From Fuerstiella sp. (GTDB lineage: Bacteria > Planctomycetota > Planctomycetia > Planctomycetales > Planctomycetaceae): a stretch of 49,170 nt of DNA. Below the pieces are notes generated by a model that saw only the letters and a program-made list of their open reading frames with translations, had not been told where the DNA came from and did not search any database. This document shows, in pieces, positions 26,329-35,504 of the stretch; the first letter of the stretch is position 1, and every line of letters starts with the position of its first letter. The position numbers were made by a program, and so were the translations under genes. Where the stretch lies: contig JALHMY010000077.1 in the NCBI GenBank assembly GCA_022843805.1, positions 1 to 49,170 on the forward strand. Reading direction: 5' to 3'.

Positions 26329-28845
26329 TTACTCCTGTCGAATTGCTTCCAGCGGCGGAAGGCGACCTGCACGAATAGCCGGCAACATCGCGGCCAGCAT
26401 CGACAACAGCAGTCCCAGACCAAAATAGCCGACAGTCAATAAAGTGTCCAGACGAAATGCGATTCCATGTTCGGCAACGCTGCGAAACGTAACCGATATC
26501 AGAGCCGACATCATTGCGCCCACCATTGTTCCCGGAAGAAGTGCCAGAAGTCCCAGAACGAATGCCTGAAGAACAAACATTCGAAATACCTGAAAACGAG
26601 TCATCCCGATGGTTCTCAGTACTCCCAGGTAGCGAGTTTGCTCCAAAACATTCATTGTCAGGGTATTGATCACAGCAAAAGCCGCAATAAACAACGAAAT
26701 AACCAGGATAAGCCAAAGGCGATTCGTGACGCCTGAGACCATCTGTCGAACCAGATGTCGGACATCCGCGAGTGACTGAAAGATAAGCCCCTCTCTGCGA
26801 GCAAGATCCCTTAGCGCTTCACCAGCTTCAGTGGTTTTTCCATCCTGACACTGAATCATATAGACGTGAGTCTGAGTCAGCGGAAAGGTTTTCTGTGCCG
26901 CCTCCCGATTCATGATTGCCATCAGGCCGCCTGCCGTATATTCCTGGACGATACCGGCGACCCTTACCACCTGGTTAATGCCTTCAGCATCGACTCGCAC
27001 AGTATCACCTGGCCGAATCTTGAGTTTTCCGGACAGTACCGATCCAATTACAATCTCGCCCTGTAGCAGTCCTCTGCGAACCTCCGTCATTTCTCCCTCC
27101 TGAATCACCAGTGGCAATCCCGGATATTTTTCAAGTTCGCGAACTGCAAGTGTCGCTGTCTGGCCGTTGATGGTAATTAACGAAAAGGTCACCCTGTCTG
27201 TCATTTTAATTCCGGGAATACTCTCAAGCTGTGCATCAAAGTTCTCCGGCATTTCATCTGACTGGGACATGTCAATGCGAGGCCGACTGGCACGCAACAG
27301 AAAGTCAGCGGTTACTGTTTGATCAAGCCAGGACTCGATATCACCGGTGACGCTCAATATCGTATTGCCGATACTGACACTGCTGACGGTTACAATAAAC
27401 AGGACAACGATGGTCAGGGAGCTCCGTCCAAAGTTGTCCAGAATCTGACGACGTCCCAATTGGCTCTCTACAGGCATGACATGCTCTGTGAGCGAATAAA
27501 TCAGGAATGTCCCCGGCCTGATAACAACTGGCAGAATCAGAATCAGGCCGATCTGCAATGATGTCATCGCAATGACTGCCGTCCATACCGATGTCTGCTC
27601 CAGTTCGTTGATCACAAAGAGCAACCCGGAAATCAGAATGGTCACGACACCTGCAACCAGCAGAGGGCGAAGCCGAAAAATCCCTTCGGATGGAACGGCA
27701 GATCGAGCGGCTGTCAGAGGCGCTACCCGACTCGCGACCCGAGCCGGAACCCACACCGACGCCATGGTGGCTATCGGTCCGAAAATCAATCCCGCCAATA
27801 CTGATGTGAAATGGAAGGGAATCACGGGTACTTCCACGTGAAACAGATCATACATGCCGGCTGTCAGGATCCGTCCGGAAAAAATTCCGATACCCACCCC
27901 ACAAAATGTACCAGCAACTGCAAACAGTATCGCTTCACGGTACATGCAATGGCGTATTTGTTCGACGGTCGCCCCGGCGATTCGAAATAACGCGAACTGC
28001 CGCTGACGTTCCCGCACTGATATCTGAAACGTATTGACTACAATAAACACCGCCGCGACCATCGATAATGTCGCGGCGACAATCAGACTGACATTGACCA
28101 GGGATTCCGTTGGCCTGCTGAGCTCTGACGACGAAGCTCCTCTTGAAACAGCCAGTCCTTCCGGAAGCAGTTGTTCGATCTTCGCAGACATTTGCCGGCT
28201 GTCTGTGTTGTCGGCATATGTTACGAGAATTGACGTGATTTTCCCGGTTGCCCTTTTCAGTCTCGCCGCTTCCCTTACAGGCAAAAAGACCGACCCTCTC
28301 TCGTCCAGGGCTGCAACACCTGTGAATTCAAGGATACCGGTAACCGTCTTTCTGGAAGCGATCGGCACGTCACGGGACCGAATCGTCAGTTTATCACCGA
28401 CAACCAGCCCCAGTCGACTGGCGACACCTGCCTCCACACAAACTTCGCCAGGACTGGAAAACAGTCTGCCTGATGTGAGCTTAAACGCCCGAAAGTCGCC
28501 ATATTGCTCCAAATCGACGCCCGTCAAAACTGACCTCACCAGCGTCTCACCGAAAGTCACCGTTCCAAACAAATGAACAACCGGTATGGCTGACCGAACC
28601 TGAGGCAGTGACATCACGCCCGGAAGCAGCTCGGAGGGGAATTCTTTGCCGTCGGCACTAACGATCTCCGCTGAAACATTTGTCGAGACTGTCTGATGCA
28701 GCACATCCAGCTGTTTTCGGGTTGCAGAAGTTGCCTGTAATACAGCGATCAGAGACCCCACAGCAACGGCAATGCTGAGCATGGTCAGCAAAGTTCGCAC
28801 CGGACGGAGCATAATGTTGCTCCAGACAATCCGCCAGGGAATCAT
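26329..28845 (-). CDS. ABC exporter permease, FtsX/MacB-type (two FtsX domains)
   Basis: An 838-residue type VII ABC permease. Helix 1 (about 17-39, LLTMLSIAVAVGSLIAVL) is followed by a MacB-type periplasmic domain, then an FtsX block of three helices (about 250-380), further helices, a second periplasmic domain and a second FtsX block. The last block begins LWLILVISLFIAAFAVINTL and holds YLGVLRTIGMTRFQVFRM; the first has QRQFALFRIAGATVEQIRHC. This duplicated 4+4-helix plan is that of large LolCE/DevC/MacB-like permeases that move lipoproteins, lipids or peptides by a mechanotransmission cycle. Its ATG overlaps the ATPase stop as ATGA, so the two are translationally coupled. The substrate is unknown. 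Confidence 0.93.
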   Translation of the reverse strand: MIPWRIVWSNIMLRPVRTLLTMLSIAVAVGSLIAVLQATSATRKQLDVLHQTVSTNVSAEIVSADGKEFPSELLPGVMSLPQVRSAIPVVHLFGTVTFGETLVRSVLTGVDLEQYGDFRAFKLTSGRLFSSPGEVCVEAGVASRLGLVVGDKLTIRSRDVPIASRKTVTGILEFTGVAALDERGSVFLPVREAARLKRATGKITSILVTYADNTDSRQMSAKIEQLLPEGLAVSRGASSSELSRPTESLVNVSLIVAATLSMVAAVFIVVNTFQISVRERQRQFALFRIAGATVEQIRHCMYREAILFAVAGTFCGVGIGIFSGRILTAGMYDLFHVEVPVIPFHFTSVLAGLIFGPIATMASVWVPARVASRVAPLTAARSAVPSEGIFRLRPLLVAGVVTILISGLLFVINELEQTSVWTAVIAMTSLQIGLILILPVVIRPGTFLIYSLTEHVMPVESQLGRRQILDNFGRSSLTIVVLFIVTVSSVSIGNTILSVTGDIESWLDQTVTADFLLRASRPRIDMSQSDEMPENFDAQLESIPGIKMTDRVTFSLITINGQTATLAVRELEKYPGLPLVIQEGEMTEVRRGLLQGEIVIGSVLSGKLKIRPGDTVRVDAEGINQVVRVAGIVQEYTAGGLMAIMNREAAQKTFPLTQTHVYMIQCQDGKTTEAGEALRDLARREGLIFQSLADVRHLVRQMVSGVTNRLWLILVISLFIAAFAVINTLTMNVLEQTRYLGVLRTIGMTRFQVFRMFVLQAFVLGLLALLPGTMVGAMMSALISVTFRSVAEHGIAFRLDTLLTVGYFGLGLLLSMLAAMLPAIRAGRLPPLEAIRQE

Positions 28846-29597
28846 GTGAGCACCCCGGATTGCAGCGCTGCGAGCCAGTCCGTATCAGCAACCGGGTGAC
28901 CGTCGTAGGCAATCCGACCGTCACGAAGCACGATCAGACGATCAGCAATGGCAGCCACTCGAATATCGTGTGTGACGATGACGACCGTCAGATCCTTTTC
29001 CCGAGCCAGACTGTGAAATAGCCCGGTGATATCACCGCCGCGAACAGAATCAAGATTGCCGGTTGGCTCGTCGGCAAGAATCAGGGACGGCCCAATTACA
29101 AGCGCTCGGGCAATCGCCACTCGCTGCTGTTCTCCTCCGGACAGGCGAGTTGGTGGATGCTGAAGCCGGTGCAGAAGATCAACCTGACGTAAAGCTTCCC
29201 GCGCCTTTTCGAAGGCTTCATGCCGGGAGATTCCGTCGAGAATCAGCGGCAAAGTCACGTTGTCGACGACACTGAGCGAAGGCAGCAGATTGAAGGACTG
29301 GAATACGAAGCCGATCTTTCGTCGGCGCATCAGGGTCAGTTCAACATCACTCAGGCCGGATAACGGACTGCCATCGATGAAGATTTCGCCGGATGTCGGC
29401 AACTCCAACCCTCCGAGGATATGCAGTAACGTACTTTTTCCAGTTCCGCTTGGTCCCATAATTGCCAGCATCTGGCGTCGCGGAACACGGAAAGTCACGT
29501 CATCCAGAGCATTAACCTCAACGCCATCAAAGACAAATGTCTTTGAGATGTGGCGGACATCAACAATTTCAGTGCGTGAATCTATGCTGGTATCCAA
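28842..29597 (-). CDS. ABC exporter ATP-binding protein, LolD/MacB-type
   Basis: About 251 residues, the nucleotide-binding subunit for the permease directly downstream. All motifs are intact: Walker A GPSGTGKST, Q-loop FVFQSFNLLPSLSVVDNV, signature LSGGEQQRVAIARAL, Walker B LILADEPTGNLDS and the H-loop VIVTHD. The ADEPTGNLD form is typical of the MacB/LolD/FtsE group. No ATG is available at the 5' end; TTG 29597 has GAGAG close upstream and I use it, while TTG 29633 is the other choice. It overlaps the permease by 4 bp. terC lies upstream on the same strand, 98 bp away, and may share the transcript. Confidence 0.93.
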   Translation of the reverse strand: MDTSIDSRTEIVDVRHISKTFVFDGVEVNALDDVTFRVPRRQMLAIMGPSGTGKSTLLHILGGLELPTSGEIFIDGSPLSGLSDVELTLMRRRKIGFVFQSFNLLPSLSVVDNVTLPLILDGISRHEAFEKAREALRQVDLLHRLQHPPTRLSGGEQQRVAIARALVIGPSLILADEPTGNLDSVRGGDITGLFHSLAREKDLTVVIVTHDIRVAAIADRLIVLRDGRIAYDGHPVADTDWLAALQSGVLT

Positions 29598-29695
29598 ATT
29601 GACTCTCGACCTTAGTAATCTGAATCCGCACAATACTTTTTATGGATCGTGCGAACGGGTTGGATCTGCTCCATCGGCGTTAGTACCCGGAGATT

Positions 29696-30811
29696 TTATC
29701 CGGAGTGCGGCTCGTGAAAATCGCGTTCCTGCTGCCGTATTTCATCAGCAACGACCGGTAACTCGGCTGACATGAGCAGTGGGTCACCATCGTCAGCAAC
29801 GGACTCTGCCAGAGTCGGCTCCTCAAGCGGCGAATGAAGTTTTGCAGTATCCCGATCTCCAAACCGGATGGAGGCGAAGATACCCACCGCCAAAATGCCC
29901 ATTATCATCACCAGCGAAACGGCGTCCGGAATGACTTTTACGGGGTGATACCACGCGGTCACGATCATCTTCAGGCCAATATAGACCAGCAGAAAGACCA
30001 GTGAAACCTTCAGGTAAGAGAACCGATCCATCAGCCCGGCAAGAGCGAAATACAGGGACCTCAGTCCGAGAATCGCAAAGATATTTGAAGTGAAGACCAG
30101 GAAAGGATCGCGAGTAATCGCCATCACAGCCGGGATAGAGTCCACCGCGAACATCACGTCCGAACTTTCGATCAGCACCAGGGCTAGCAGCATGGGAGTG
30201 GCAAACTTGCGGCCATCAATAACGGCAAAAAACTGATTGCCGTGAAACTCAGTTGTCACCGGATAAAATCGGCGAGTGAGCTTCATCAGCATATTCTCGT
30301 CGGTCTCGAGATTGTCGTGTCGCGACACCAGCATTTTGATCGCCGAATAAATCAGAATGCCGCCGAAGATGTACATCAGCCCATGAAACTGCTCCAGCAG
30401 CATTGTCCCGCCGATGATCATTACTCCACGCAACAGGGCGGCAGCAAGAATGCCCCAGAACAGAAGTCGATGCTGGTGCTGAGGCGGCACATGAAAGTTG
30501 GCAATGATCATGGCGATCACGAAAATGTTGTCGAGAGACAATGATTTTTCGACAATATATCCCGTGAAAAACTGTAGTGCAGCCTCTCCTCCGCTCAGGT
30601 GTTCGGTAGCAATCATTCCAGGTAGCAGTTGTCCGCTGTACAGCAGGTACACCACTGCATTAAACACCAGCGCCAAAGCAATCCAGAATGCCGTCCAGCC
30701 CAGAGCTTCCCGAATGGAAATCACATGGGATTTGCGATTCAGCACGCAGAGGTCCAGCACTACCAGGATGGTAACCAGAACGACGAACGATGTCCAAATC
30801 CACCAAGGCAA
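29696..30811 (-). CDS. TerC-family integral membrane protein
   Basis: A 371-residue membrane protein of the TerC/Alx family, linked in other bacteria to manganese efflux, metalation of exported enzymes and tellurite resistance. It has about eight helices. The metal-site motifs EKSLSLDNIFVIAMI (about 88-102) and LIESSDVMFAVDSIPAVMAIT (about 212-232) are intact. The polar C-tail of about 60 residues is probably cytosolic. The start is TTG 30811, with GGGGAAA about eight bases upstream; no better ATG gives a full first helix. Manganese-sensing yybP-ykoY riboswitches often precede such genes, but I did not see that consensus in the leader. It lies upstream of the ABC exporter genes. Confidence 0.92.
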   Translation of the reverse strand: MPWWIWTSFVVLVTILVVLDLCVLNRKSHVISIREALGWTAFWIALALVFNAVVYLLYSGQLLPGMIATEHLSGGEAALQFFTGYIVEKSLSLDNIFVIAMIIANFHVPPQHQHRLLFWGILAAALLRGVMIIGGTMLLEQFHGLMYIFGGILIYSAIKMLVSRHDNLETDENMLMKLTRRFYPVTTEFHGNQFFAVIDGRKFATPMLLALVLIESSDVMFAVDSIPAVMAITRDPFLVFTSNIFAILGLRSLYFALAGLMDRFSYLKVSLVFLLVYIGLKMIVTAWYHPVKVIPDAVSLVMIMGILAVGIFASIRFGDRDTAKLHSPLEEPTLAESVADDGDPLLMSAELPVVADEIRQQERDFHEPHSG

Positions 30812-31175
30812 AGGAGATTTCCCCTAAGAGACCAGAATGCTCTATCCGATCGGAAGGAGCGTTTTTTGATAAATTTAAGTCTCCGAAATCTATTGTATCT
30901 GGTTCGGGTTGCCAATTCGCTTCCTGCATCGGAGAGTTGCTTTCTCACGAATCACCTGCCCCCGTGAAGAGCAATTTTACAGACAGCTCCCGAAATTCCT
31001 GATTCGGCGATTTCGCTTCTTCCCGGAATCTGAACACGCGGGTGCCTTGAGGAATGCCGCCATTCAGCGATATAAACTCTCGCGTTCCGTTGACTTTGTC
31101 CCTGCAGGTCCGCCCCCGGGACCCTGCGCCGGCAGTTGGATTCCGAGTGGTATTGGACTGGAAACGAGAATACAG
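30812..31175. other. Divergent promoter region terC / branched-chain ABC importer
   Basis: A 364-bp spacer. The plus-strand frame is open from 30909 but reads like non-coding sequence up to the lipoprotein signal. A bulged GC-rich hairpin, GCAGGTCC...GGGACCCTGC, sits at about 31104-31127, some 50 bp before the livJ-like start, and could affect its translation. Confidence 0.4.
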
Positions 31176-32339
31176 ATGGCGAAAAGCTTGAATGCCCGAA
31201 TACATTCCATGGTATGGATGGCTGTGATTTCAGCAGTCGTTGGCCTGTCCGGCTGCCAGCAGAATGGTGGCGACGCGGACGAAATCCTGATTGGCCATTT
31301 TGGCTCGCTCACCGGGTCAGAAGCCACATTCGGAAAGTCGACCGATAACGGTATTATTCTGGCGGTCGAAGAAATCAATGCGACTGGCGGAATTCGCGGC
31401 AAAAAGGTTCGCCTGATTACTTATGACGATAAAGGCGAAGCTCGGGAAGCTGGCACTGCGGTCACTCGACTGATCACCAAAGATCAGGTTGTGGCTGTAC
31501 TGGGAGAGGTCGCGTCAGGGCTTTCACTGGCGGGTGCTCCTGTCTGTCAGGAAAACGGCATTCCGATGATCTCACCATCATCAACCAACCCCAAAGTAAC
31601 GCAGGTTGGCGACATGATCTTCCGCGTATGTTTTATTGACCCGTTTCAGGGTTCTGTCTGTGCAAAATTTGCCCGCGAGCATGAAGGGCTTAAAGCGGCG
31701 AAAGCAGCCATCCTGACCGATCAGGCATCCCCTTATTCGGTCGGCCTGCAGGAGGAATTCGAGAAAGCGTTTGTTGCACTGGGCGGAACAGTGGTGAGCA
31801 AACAGACTTATCAGGGCGGTGATCAGGACTTTTCTGCTCAACTGACAGCCATTCGAGGTGAAGCCCCCGACATTCTGTTTGTGCCGGGATATTACACGGA
31901 TGTTGGCAACATCGCTTTGCAGGCTGAAAAGCTGCAGCTCAAAGTTCCAATGCTTGGTGGTGACGGCTGGGACTCCTCAAAACTGGGCGAAATTGCCGGT
32001 AAGGCAATCGACGGATGTTTCTATTCCAATCACTATTCGCATGAAGACCCGAATCCGCGAGTGCAGGAGTTTATTCGCAAATACAATGAGAAGCACTCGC
32101 AGACACCAGATGGTCTGGCGGCTCTGGGGTACGATGCGGCAAGAATTCTGTTTGAAGCAATGAAACGCACTGAATCGCTGAAGGGGGCCGACCTTGCCGC
32201 AGAACTTTCAAAGACAAAAGACTTTGACGGTGTGACCGGAAAGATTTCGATCAATGAAGAACGAAATGCAGTCAAGCCAGCAGTCATTCTGCAGATGAAA
32301 GATGGAAAGCCCTCCTACGTGAGCACGATTCAGCCCTGA
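31176..32339 (+). CDS. Branched-chain amino-acid-type ABC substrate-binding lipoprotein
   Basis: A 387-residue periplasmic binding protein (Peripla_BP_6/LivJ type) that delivers a small amino-acid-like ligand to the permease encoded downstream. The lipobox LSGC places the lipidated cysteine at 27. Typical segments follow: EILIGHFGSLTGSEATFGKS, NGIILAVEEINATGGIRGKKV, AVLGEVASGLSLAGAPVCQE, ISPSSTNPKVT, and in lobe 2 VPGYYTDVGNIALQAEKL and GLAALGYDAARIL. ATG 31176 starts a standard lipoprotein signal; the frame is open back to 30909. First gene of a five-gene same-strand set with all parts of a Liv importer. The ligand cannot be read from sequence: leucine-type amino acids are likely, and other small amides are possible. 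Confidence 0.93.
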   Translation: MAKSLNARIHSMVWMAVISAVVGLSGCQQNGGDADEILIGHFGSLTGSEATFGKSTDNGIILAVEEINATGGIRGKKVRLITYDDKGEAREAGTAVTRLITKDQVVAVLGEVASGLSLAGAPVCQENGIPMISPSSTNPKVTQVGDMIFRVCFIDPFQGSVCAKFAREHEGLKAAKAAILTDQASPYSVGLQEEFEKAFVALGGTVVSKQTYQGGDQDFSAQLTAIRGEAPDILFVPGYYTDVGNIALQAEKLQLKVPMLGGDGWDSSKLGEIAGKAIDGCFYSNHYSHEDPNPRVQEFIRKYNEKHSQTPDGLAALGYDAARILFEAMKRTESLKGADLAAELSKTKDFDGVTGKISINEERNAVKPAVILQMKDGKPSYVSTIQP

Positions 32340-32352
32340 TCTCAGACCTGAG

Positions 32353-32382
32353 TGGCCGGTCTGTTTCTGTCAGAAACGGCCG
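32353..32382 (+). terminator. Intercistronic hairpin between binding protein and permease genes
   Basis: A nested stem with GTTTCT/AGAAAC inside and GGCC/GGCC outside lies 14 bp past the stop. It has no long T tract. Such hairpins often lower read-through so that the binding protein is made in excess over the permease. Confidence 0.42.
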
Positions 32383-32446
32383 TCTTCGAGATTCTGGGGT
32401 TGGCTCAACAACTTTCCCTGCAGACCCTGAGACTGAATTCTGACGT

Positions 32447-33415
32447 ATGGCGGATCTCGTACAAACTCTGATTACCGCACTGGCCATCGGCAGCCTTTAT
32501 GCGCTCATTGCCCTTGGGTATACCATGGTGTATGGGATTCTGAAGTTCATCAATTTTGCGCACAGCGATATTGTCGTACTGGGCGCATGGATCAGCTATA
32601 CCCTGTCATCAAAACTGCTGCCTCGCCTGGGGCTCGATCCGCACAATCCGGTGACACCGCCCCCGATCTGGGTGGCGGCGGTTGTGCTGATCCTCTCGAT
32701 GATCATTTGCGGGCTGATCGGTTTTGTGATTGAACGGCTTGCCTATAAGCCTCTGCGGCGGGCTCCACGACTGAACGTGCTCATTACGGCAATCGGAGTT
32801 TCGCTGCTGCTGCAGAATCTGGGCCAGCTGAACTTCATGTTTGGTGCCAGTCCCCAGAAAATGCCGGCTCTGCTGCCAGGATGGGAAATCGCAACACTGA
32901 CGTTTTCCGATGGCGAATCGGCTCGCAGCGTTGTGATTAATCTGGTGGACACGGTGATCTTTGCAACCTCGGCGACACTGATGCTGCTTCTGCAGTACCT
33001 GGTGTTTCGTACCAAACTGGGTACCGCCATGCGAGCCGTATCATTCAATCCGGATAACGCCGCTCTGCTGGGTATTCCTGTTGATCGAGTGGTTTCGTTT
33101 ACGTTTGTTCTCGGATCAGCTCTGGCTGCTGCTGCCGGGTTCCTGTATGTCATGAAGTATCCGGGAATGAACCAGCCAGCTCATACGATTTGGGTGTTAC
33201 TGGGTCTCAAGGCCTTTGTTGCGGCGGTCATTGGTGGAATCGGAAATGTGCGAGGTGCCGTGCTGGGTGGTTTCGTTATCGCTTTTGTGGAACAGTTTGG
33301 AGCGTTTTATATCTCGTCAAATTACCGGGATGTCTACGTGTTTGCCCTGCTGATCGTCATTCTGCTGGTTCGTCCGACCGGGCTGCTGGGTTCACCACTG
33401 CGGGAGAAAGTTTAG
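32447..33415 (+). CDS. livH: Branched-chain amino-acid ABC permease LivH-type
   Basis: A 322-residue inner-membrane permease with about eight helices. Helix 1 is GSLYALIALGYTMVYGILKFINFAHSD, the LivH hallmark, with the conserved N-F-A-H. Later come LITAIGVSLLLQNLGQ, AMRAVSFNPDNAALLGIPVDRVV (the cytoplasmic EAA-type coupling loop), KAFVAAVIGGIGNVRGAVLGGF and the terminal LLIVILLVRPTGLLG. The ATG at 32447 gives the family N-terminus MADLVQTLITALAIGS. livM follows after 2 bp, so the two membrane subunits are co-translated. Confidence 0.94.
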   Translation: MADLVQTLITALAIGSLYALIALGYTMVYGILKFINFAHSDIVVLGAWISYTLSSKLLPRLGLDPHNPVTPPPIWVAAVVLILSMIICGLIGFVIERLAYKPLRRAPRLNVLITAIGVSLLLQNLGQLNFMFGASPQKMPALLPGWEIATLTFSDGESARSVVINLVDTVIFATSATLMLLLQYLVFRTKLGTAMRAVSFNPDNAALLGIPVDRVVSFTFVLGSALAAAAGFLYVMKYPGMNQPAHTIWVLLGLKAFVAAVIGGIGNVRGAVLGGFVIAFVEQFGAFYISSNYRDVYVFALLIVILLVRPTGLLGSPLREKV

Positions 33416-33417
33416 CA

Positions 33418-34548
33418 ATGCCCCGCGATTCAACTCAGAGTCCTCAAACGCGACTCACACCTGCGAATTCAGGATTCTCCGGCACGACAGGCAATGCGTG
33501 GTACGGACTGTTTCCGCTGGTTGCTGGCCTGGCCATGGCAACAGCATTGCAGTTTATTCTTCCAGGTGCAGCCGGTCCTTACTATTCTCGAATCGTCATC
33601 GACGCCGGAATAGCGATTGTGCTTGCGGTTTCCCTGAACATCGTCAACGGGATGACCGGTCAGTTTTCGATTGGACATGCAGGTTTCATGGCTCTGGGTG
33701 GCTATACGGCCGGTATTCTGACTCACTACGGATCGATGCTGTTGTGGGGCAGTGCCGGGCGACACGGCGGATTTCTGGGCAGTGGCGAATTGTTGTTTGC
33801 AGCGTCCTGCCTTGCCGGAGGGCTGATTTCAGCAGTTGCTGGTTATGTTGTTGGGCTGCCTTCCCTGAGGCTTAGGGGTGATTATCTGGCGATCGTGACG
33901 CTGGGATTTGGCGAAATCATGCGTGTGATATTGCAGCAGACGGGGCGAGTCATTGACGATGCTGAAAAATTTCGAAGCGGTGGTCTCTCGCAGCTGATAC
34001 CTCCACCTGTTGGAGGGGCAGTGGGTTTCGATGGTTTGCCTAAGTATACCAGCCTCTTCTGGGTGTATTCACTGGTCACAGTAACGGTTGTTGTTGCCTA
34101 CCGCCTCAAAGTTTCCAGTCCTGGCAGAGCGATGATTTCGGTCCGTGAGGACGAGATTGCTGCTCAGGCGATGGGTGTGGACATTGCTCGTCAGAAAGTC
34201 ATGGCATTTGTCATTGCCGCTTTTTTTGCTGGCGCAGCCGGTGGAATGTTTGCTCATGAAAGCGGCGTCATTATCAGTCCGAGAGATGCCGGATTCCAGC
34301 GATCGTTTGACTACGTCATTATGACCGTTCTGGGCGGTCGAGGGTCAATTTCCGGAGTACTGATCGCGGCTGCCGTGCTGACCGCTCTCCCGGAGATGCT
34401 GCGGGATTTTGAACAGTATCGACTGATTGTCTATGCGTTGCTTCTGATCATGATGATGCTGGTCCGTCCTCAGGGTCTGTTTGGGATCCATGAGATCTGG
34501 GATCTGTTTGCTCCCTTCCTTCGTCGTCAGCAGAAGGCAGCCCCATGA
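33418..34548 (+). CDS. livM: Branched-chain amino-acid ABC permease LivM-type
   Basis: A 376-residue partner of LivH with about ten helices. The LivM markers are ALAVSLNIVNGMTGQFSIGH in the form VLAVSLNIVNGMTGQFSIGH, GFMALGGYTAGIL, LRLRGDYLAIVTLGFGEIMR, the coupling loop GRAMISVREDEIAAQAMGVD, FAGAAGGMFAH and VLGGRGSISGVLIAA, ending LLIMMMLVRPQGLFG. ATG 33418 lies just after the livH stop; the frame extends upstream inside livH but that part is an artefact. It overlaps livG by 4 bp (ATGA). Confidence 0.94.
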   Translation: MPRDSTQSPQTRLTPANSGFSGTTGNAWYGLFPLVAGLAMATALQFILPGAAGPYYSRIVIDAGIAIVLAVSLNIVNGMTGQFSIGHAGFMALGGYTAGILTHYGSMLLWGSAGRHGGFLGSGELLFAASCLAGGLISAVAGYVVGLPSLRLRGDYLAIVTLGFGEIMRVILQQTGRVIDDAEKFRSGGLSQLIPPPVGGAVGFDGLPKYTSLFWVYSLVTVTVVVAYRLKVSSPGRAMISVREDEIAAQAMGVDIARQKVMAFVIAAFFAGAAGGMFAHESGVIISPRDAGFQRSFDYVIMTVLGGRGSISGVLIAAAVLTALPEMLRDFEQYRLIVYALLLIMMMLVRPQGLFGIHEIWDLFAPFLRRQQKAAP

Positions 34549-35387
34549 CAGCAGACTCCATTCACTCGACCACTCAGCCGGATTCCGGAATTGTTCAGCT
34601 TGCCCCGCTGCTGCGAGTCAGCGATATCGGAATTTCGTTCGGCGGTCTGAAAGCAGTTCAGCAATTCTCCCTGTCCCTGCCTCAAAGTGTTTTGTACGGC
34701 CTTATCGGACCCAACGGCGCTGGAAAAACGACCGTTTTCAATCTGCTGACTGGAGTTTATCAGCCGGATTCCGGAAAGATGAACCTTTCCGATATCAGTC
34801 TGATCGGACGCAAGCCACATCAGATTACGGCTGCCGGCATTGCCCGCACTTTTCAGAATATCCGCCTTTTTCCCAGCCTGAGTGTCCTGGACAACGTTCG
34901 GCTGGCCGGACAATTGCGAAGTTCTGAAGGTTTGCTGCATACTCTGCTGAGAACCTCATTGCACCATCAGAGTGAAGCGGAACTGAAACAGCGTGCCATG
35001 GAACTGCTTGAGATTTTTGAACTGCAGCACCGAGCTCATGAGCTGGCAGGTAATCTCAGCTATGGACACCAGCGACGGCTGGAAATTGTTCGGGCTCTCG
35101 CCACATCGCCTCGGGTGCTGCTGCTGGATGAGCCGGCAGCGGGGCTCAATCCTCAGGAAAAACGTTCCCTGGCGCAATCGATTCGGGAAATTCGGGATCG
35201 TTTTCAGGTGGCAATCCTTCTGATTGAACACGATATGGGTCTGGTCATGGATATCTGTGAGCGTATCGTGGTACTGGATCACGGAGTCACAATTTGTGAA
35301 GGTACACCCGACGTCATTCAGAACGATCCGCAGGTGATTGCCGCTTACCTGGGCGCCGCTCCGGATTCCGGGCAAAATATCTTTTGA
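34545..35387 (+). CDS. livG: Branched-chain amino-acid ABC ATPase LivG-type
   Basis: A 280-residue ATPase. Motifs are Walker A GPNGAGKTT, Q-loop ARTFQNIRLFPSLSVLDNV, signature LSYGHQRRLEIVRAL, Walker B VLLLDEPAAGLNPQE and the H-loop ILLIEHDMG. The LSYG signature and the GLNPQEK stretch are typical of LivG rather than LivF. The start overlaps the livM stop by 4 bp. An N-terminal extension of about 22 residues precedes the domain. The livF gene follows only after a 117-bp gap. Confidence 0.95.
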   Translation: MTADSIHSTTQPDSGIVQLAPLLRVSDIGISFGGLKAVQQFSLSLPQSVLYGLIGPNGAGKTTVFNLLTGVYQPDSGKMNLSDISLIGRKPHQITAAGIARTFQNIRLFPSLSVLDNVRLAGQLRSSEGLLHTLLRTSLHHQSEAELKQRAMELLEIFELQHRAHELAGNLSYGHQRRLEIVRALATSPRVLLLDEPAAGLNPQEKRSLAQSIREIRDRFQVAILLIEHDMGLVMDICERIVVLDHGVTICEGTPDVIQNDPQVIAAYLGAAPDSGQNIF

Positions 35388-35393
35388 GGAATC

Positions 35394-35455
35394 TCAACAT
35401 GGCCTCTGAGTGGAAAAGGGTAACACACCGCTCGACAACGAAATTTCCATGTTGA
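35394..35455 (+). promoter_or_regulatory. Intercistronic inverted repeat between livG and livF
   Basis: TCAACATGG (35394-35402) and CCATGTTGA (35447-35455) are perfect 9-base complements 44 bases apart within the 117-bp livG-livF gap. This might fold as an attenuator or bind a dimeric regulator. No protein is suggested by the sequence. Confidence 0.4.
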
Positions 35456-35504
35456 ACTGAACTCACATGTCTGAACTTCTACTGTTTTTCCCGCGCAGGC
35501 AAGT

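Noticed and set aside
30812..30910. yybP-ykoY manganese riboswitch before terC
   Set aside because: The expected conserved internal-loop sequences are not present in the leader.
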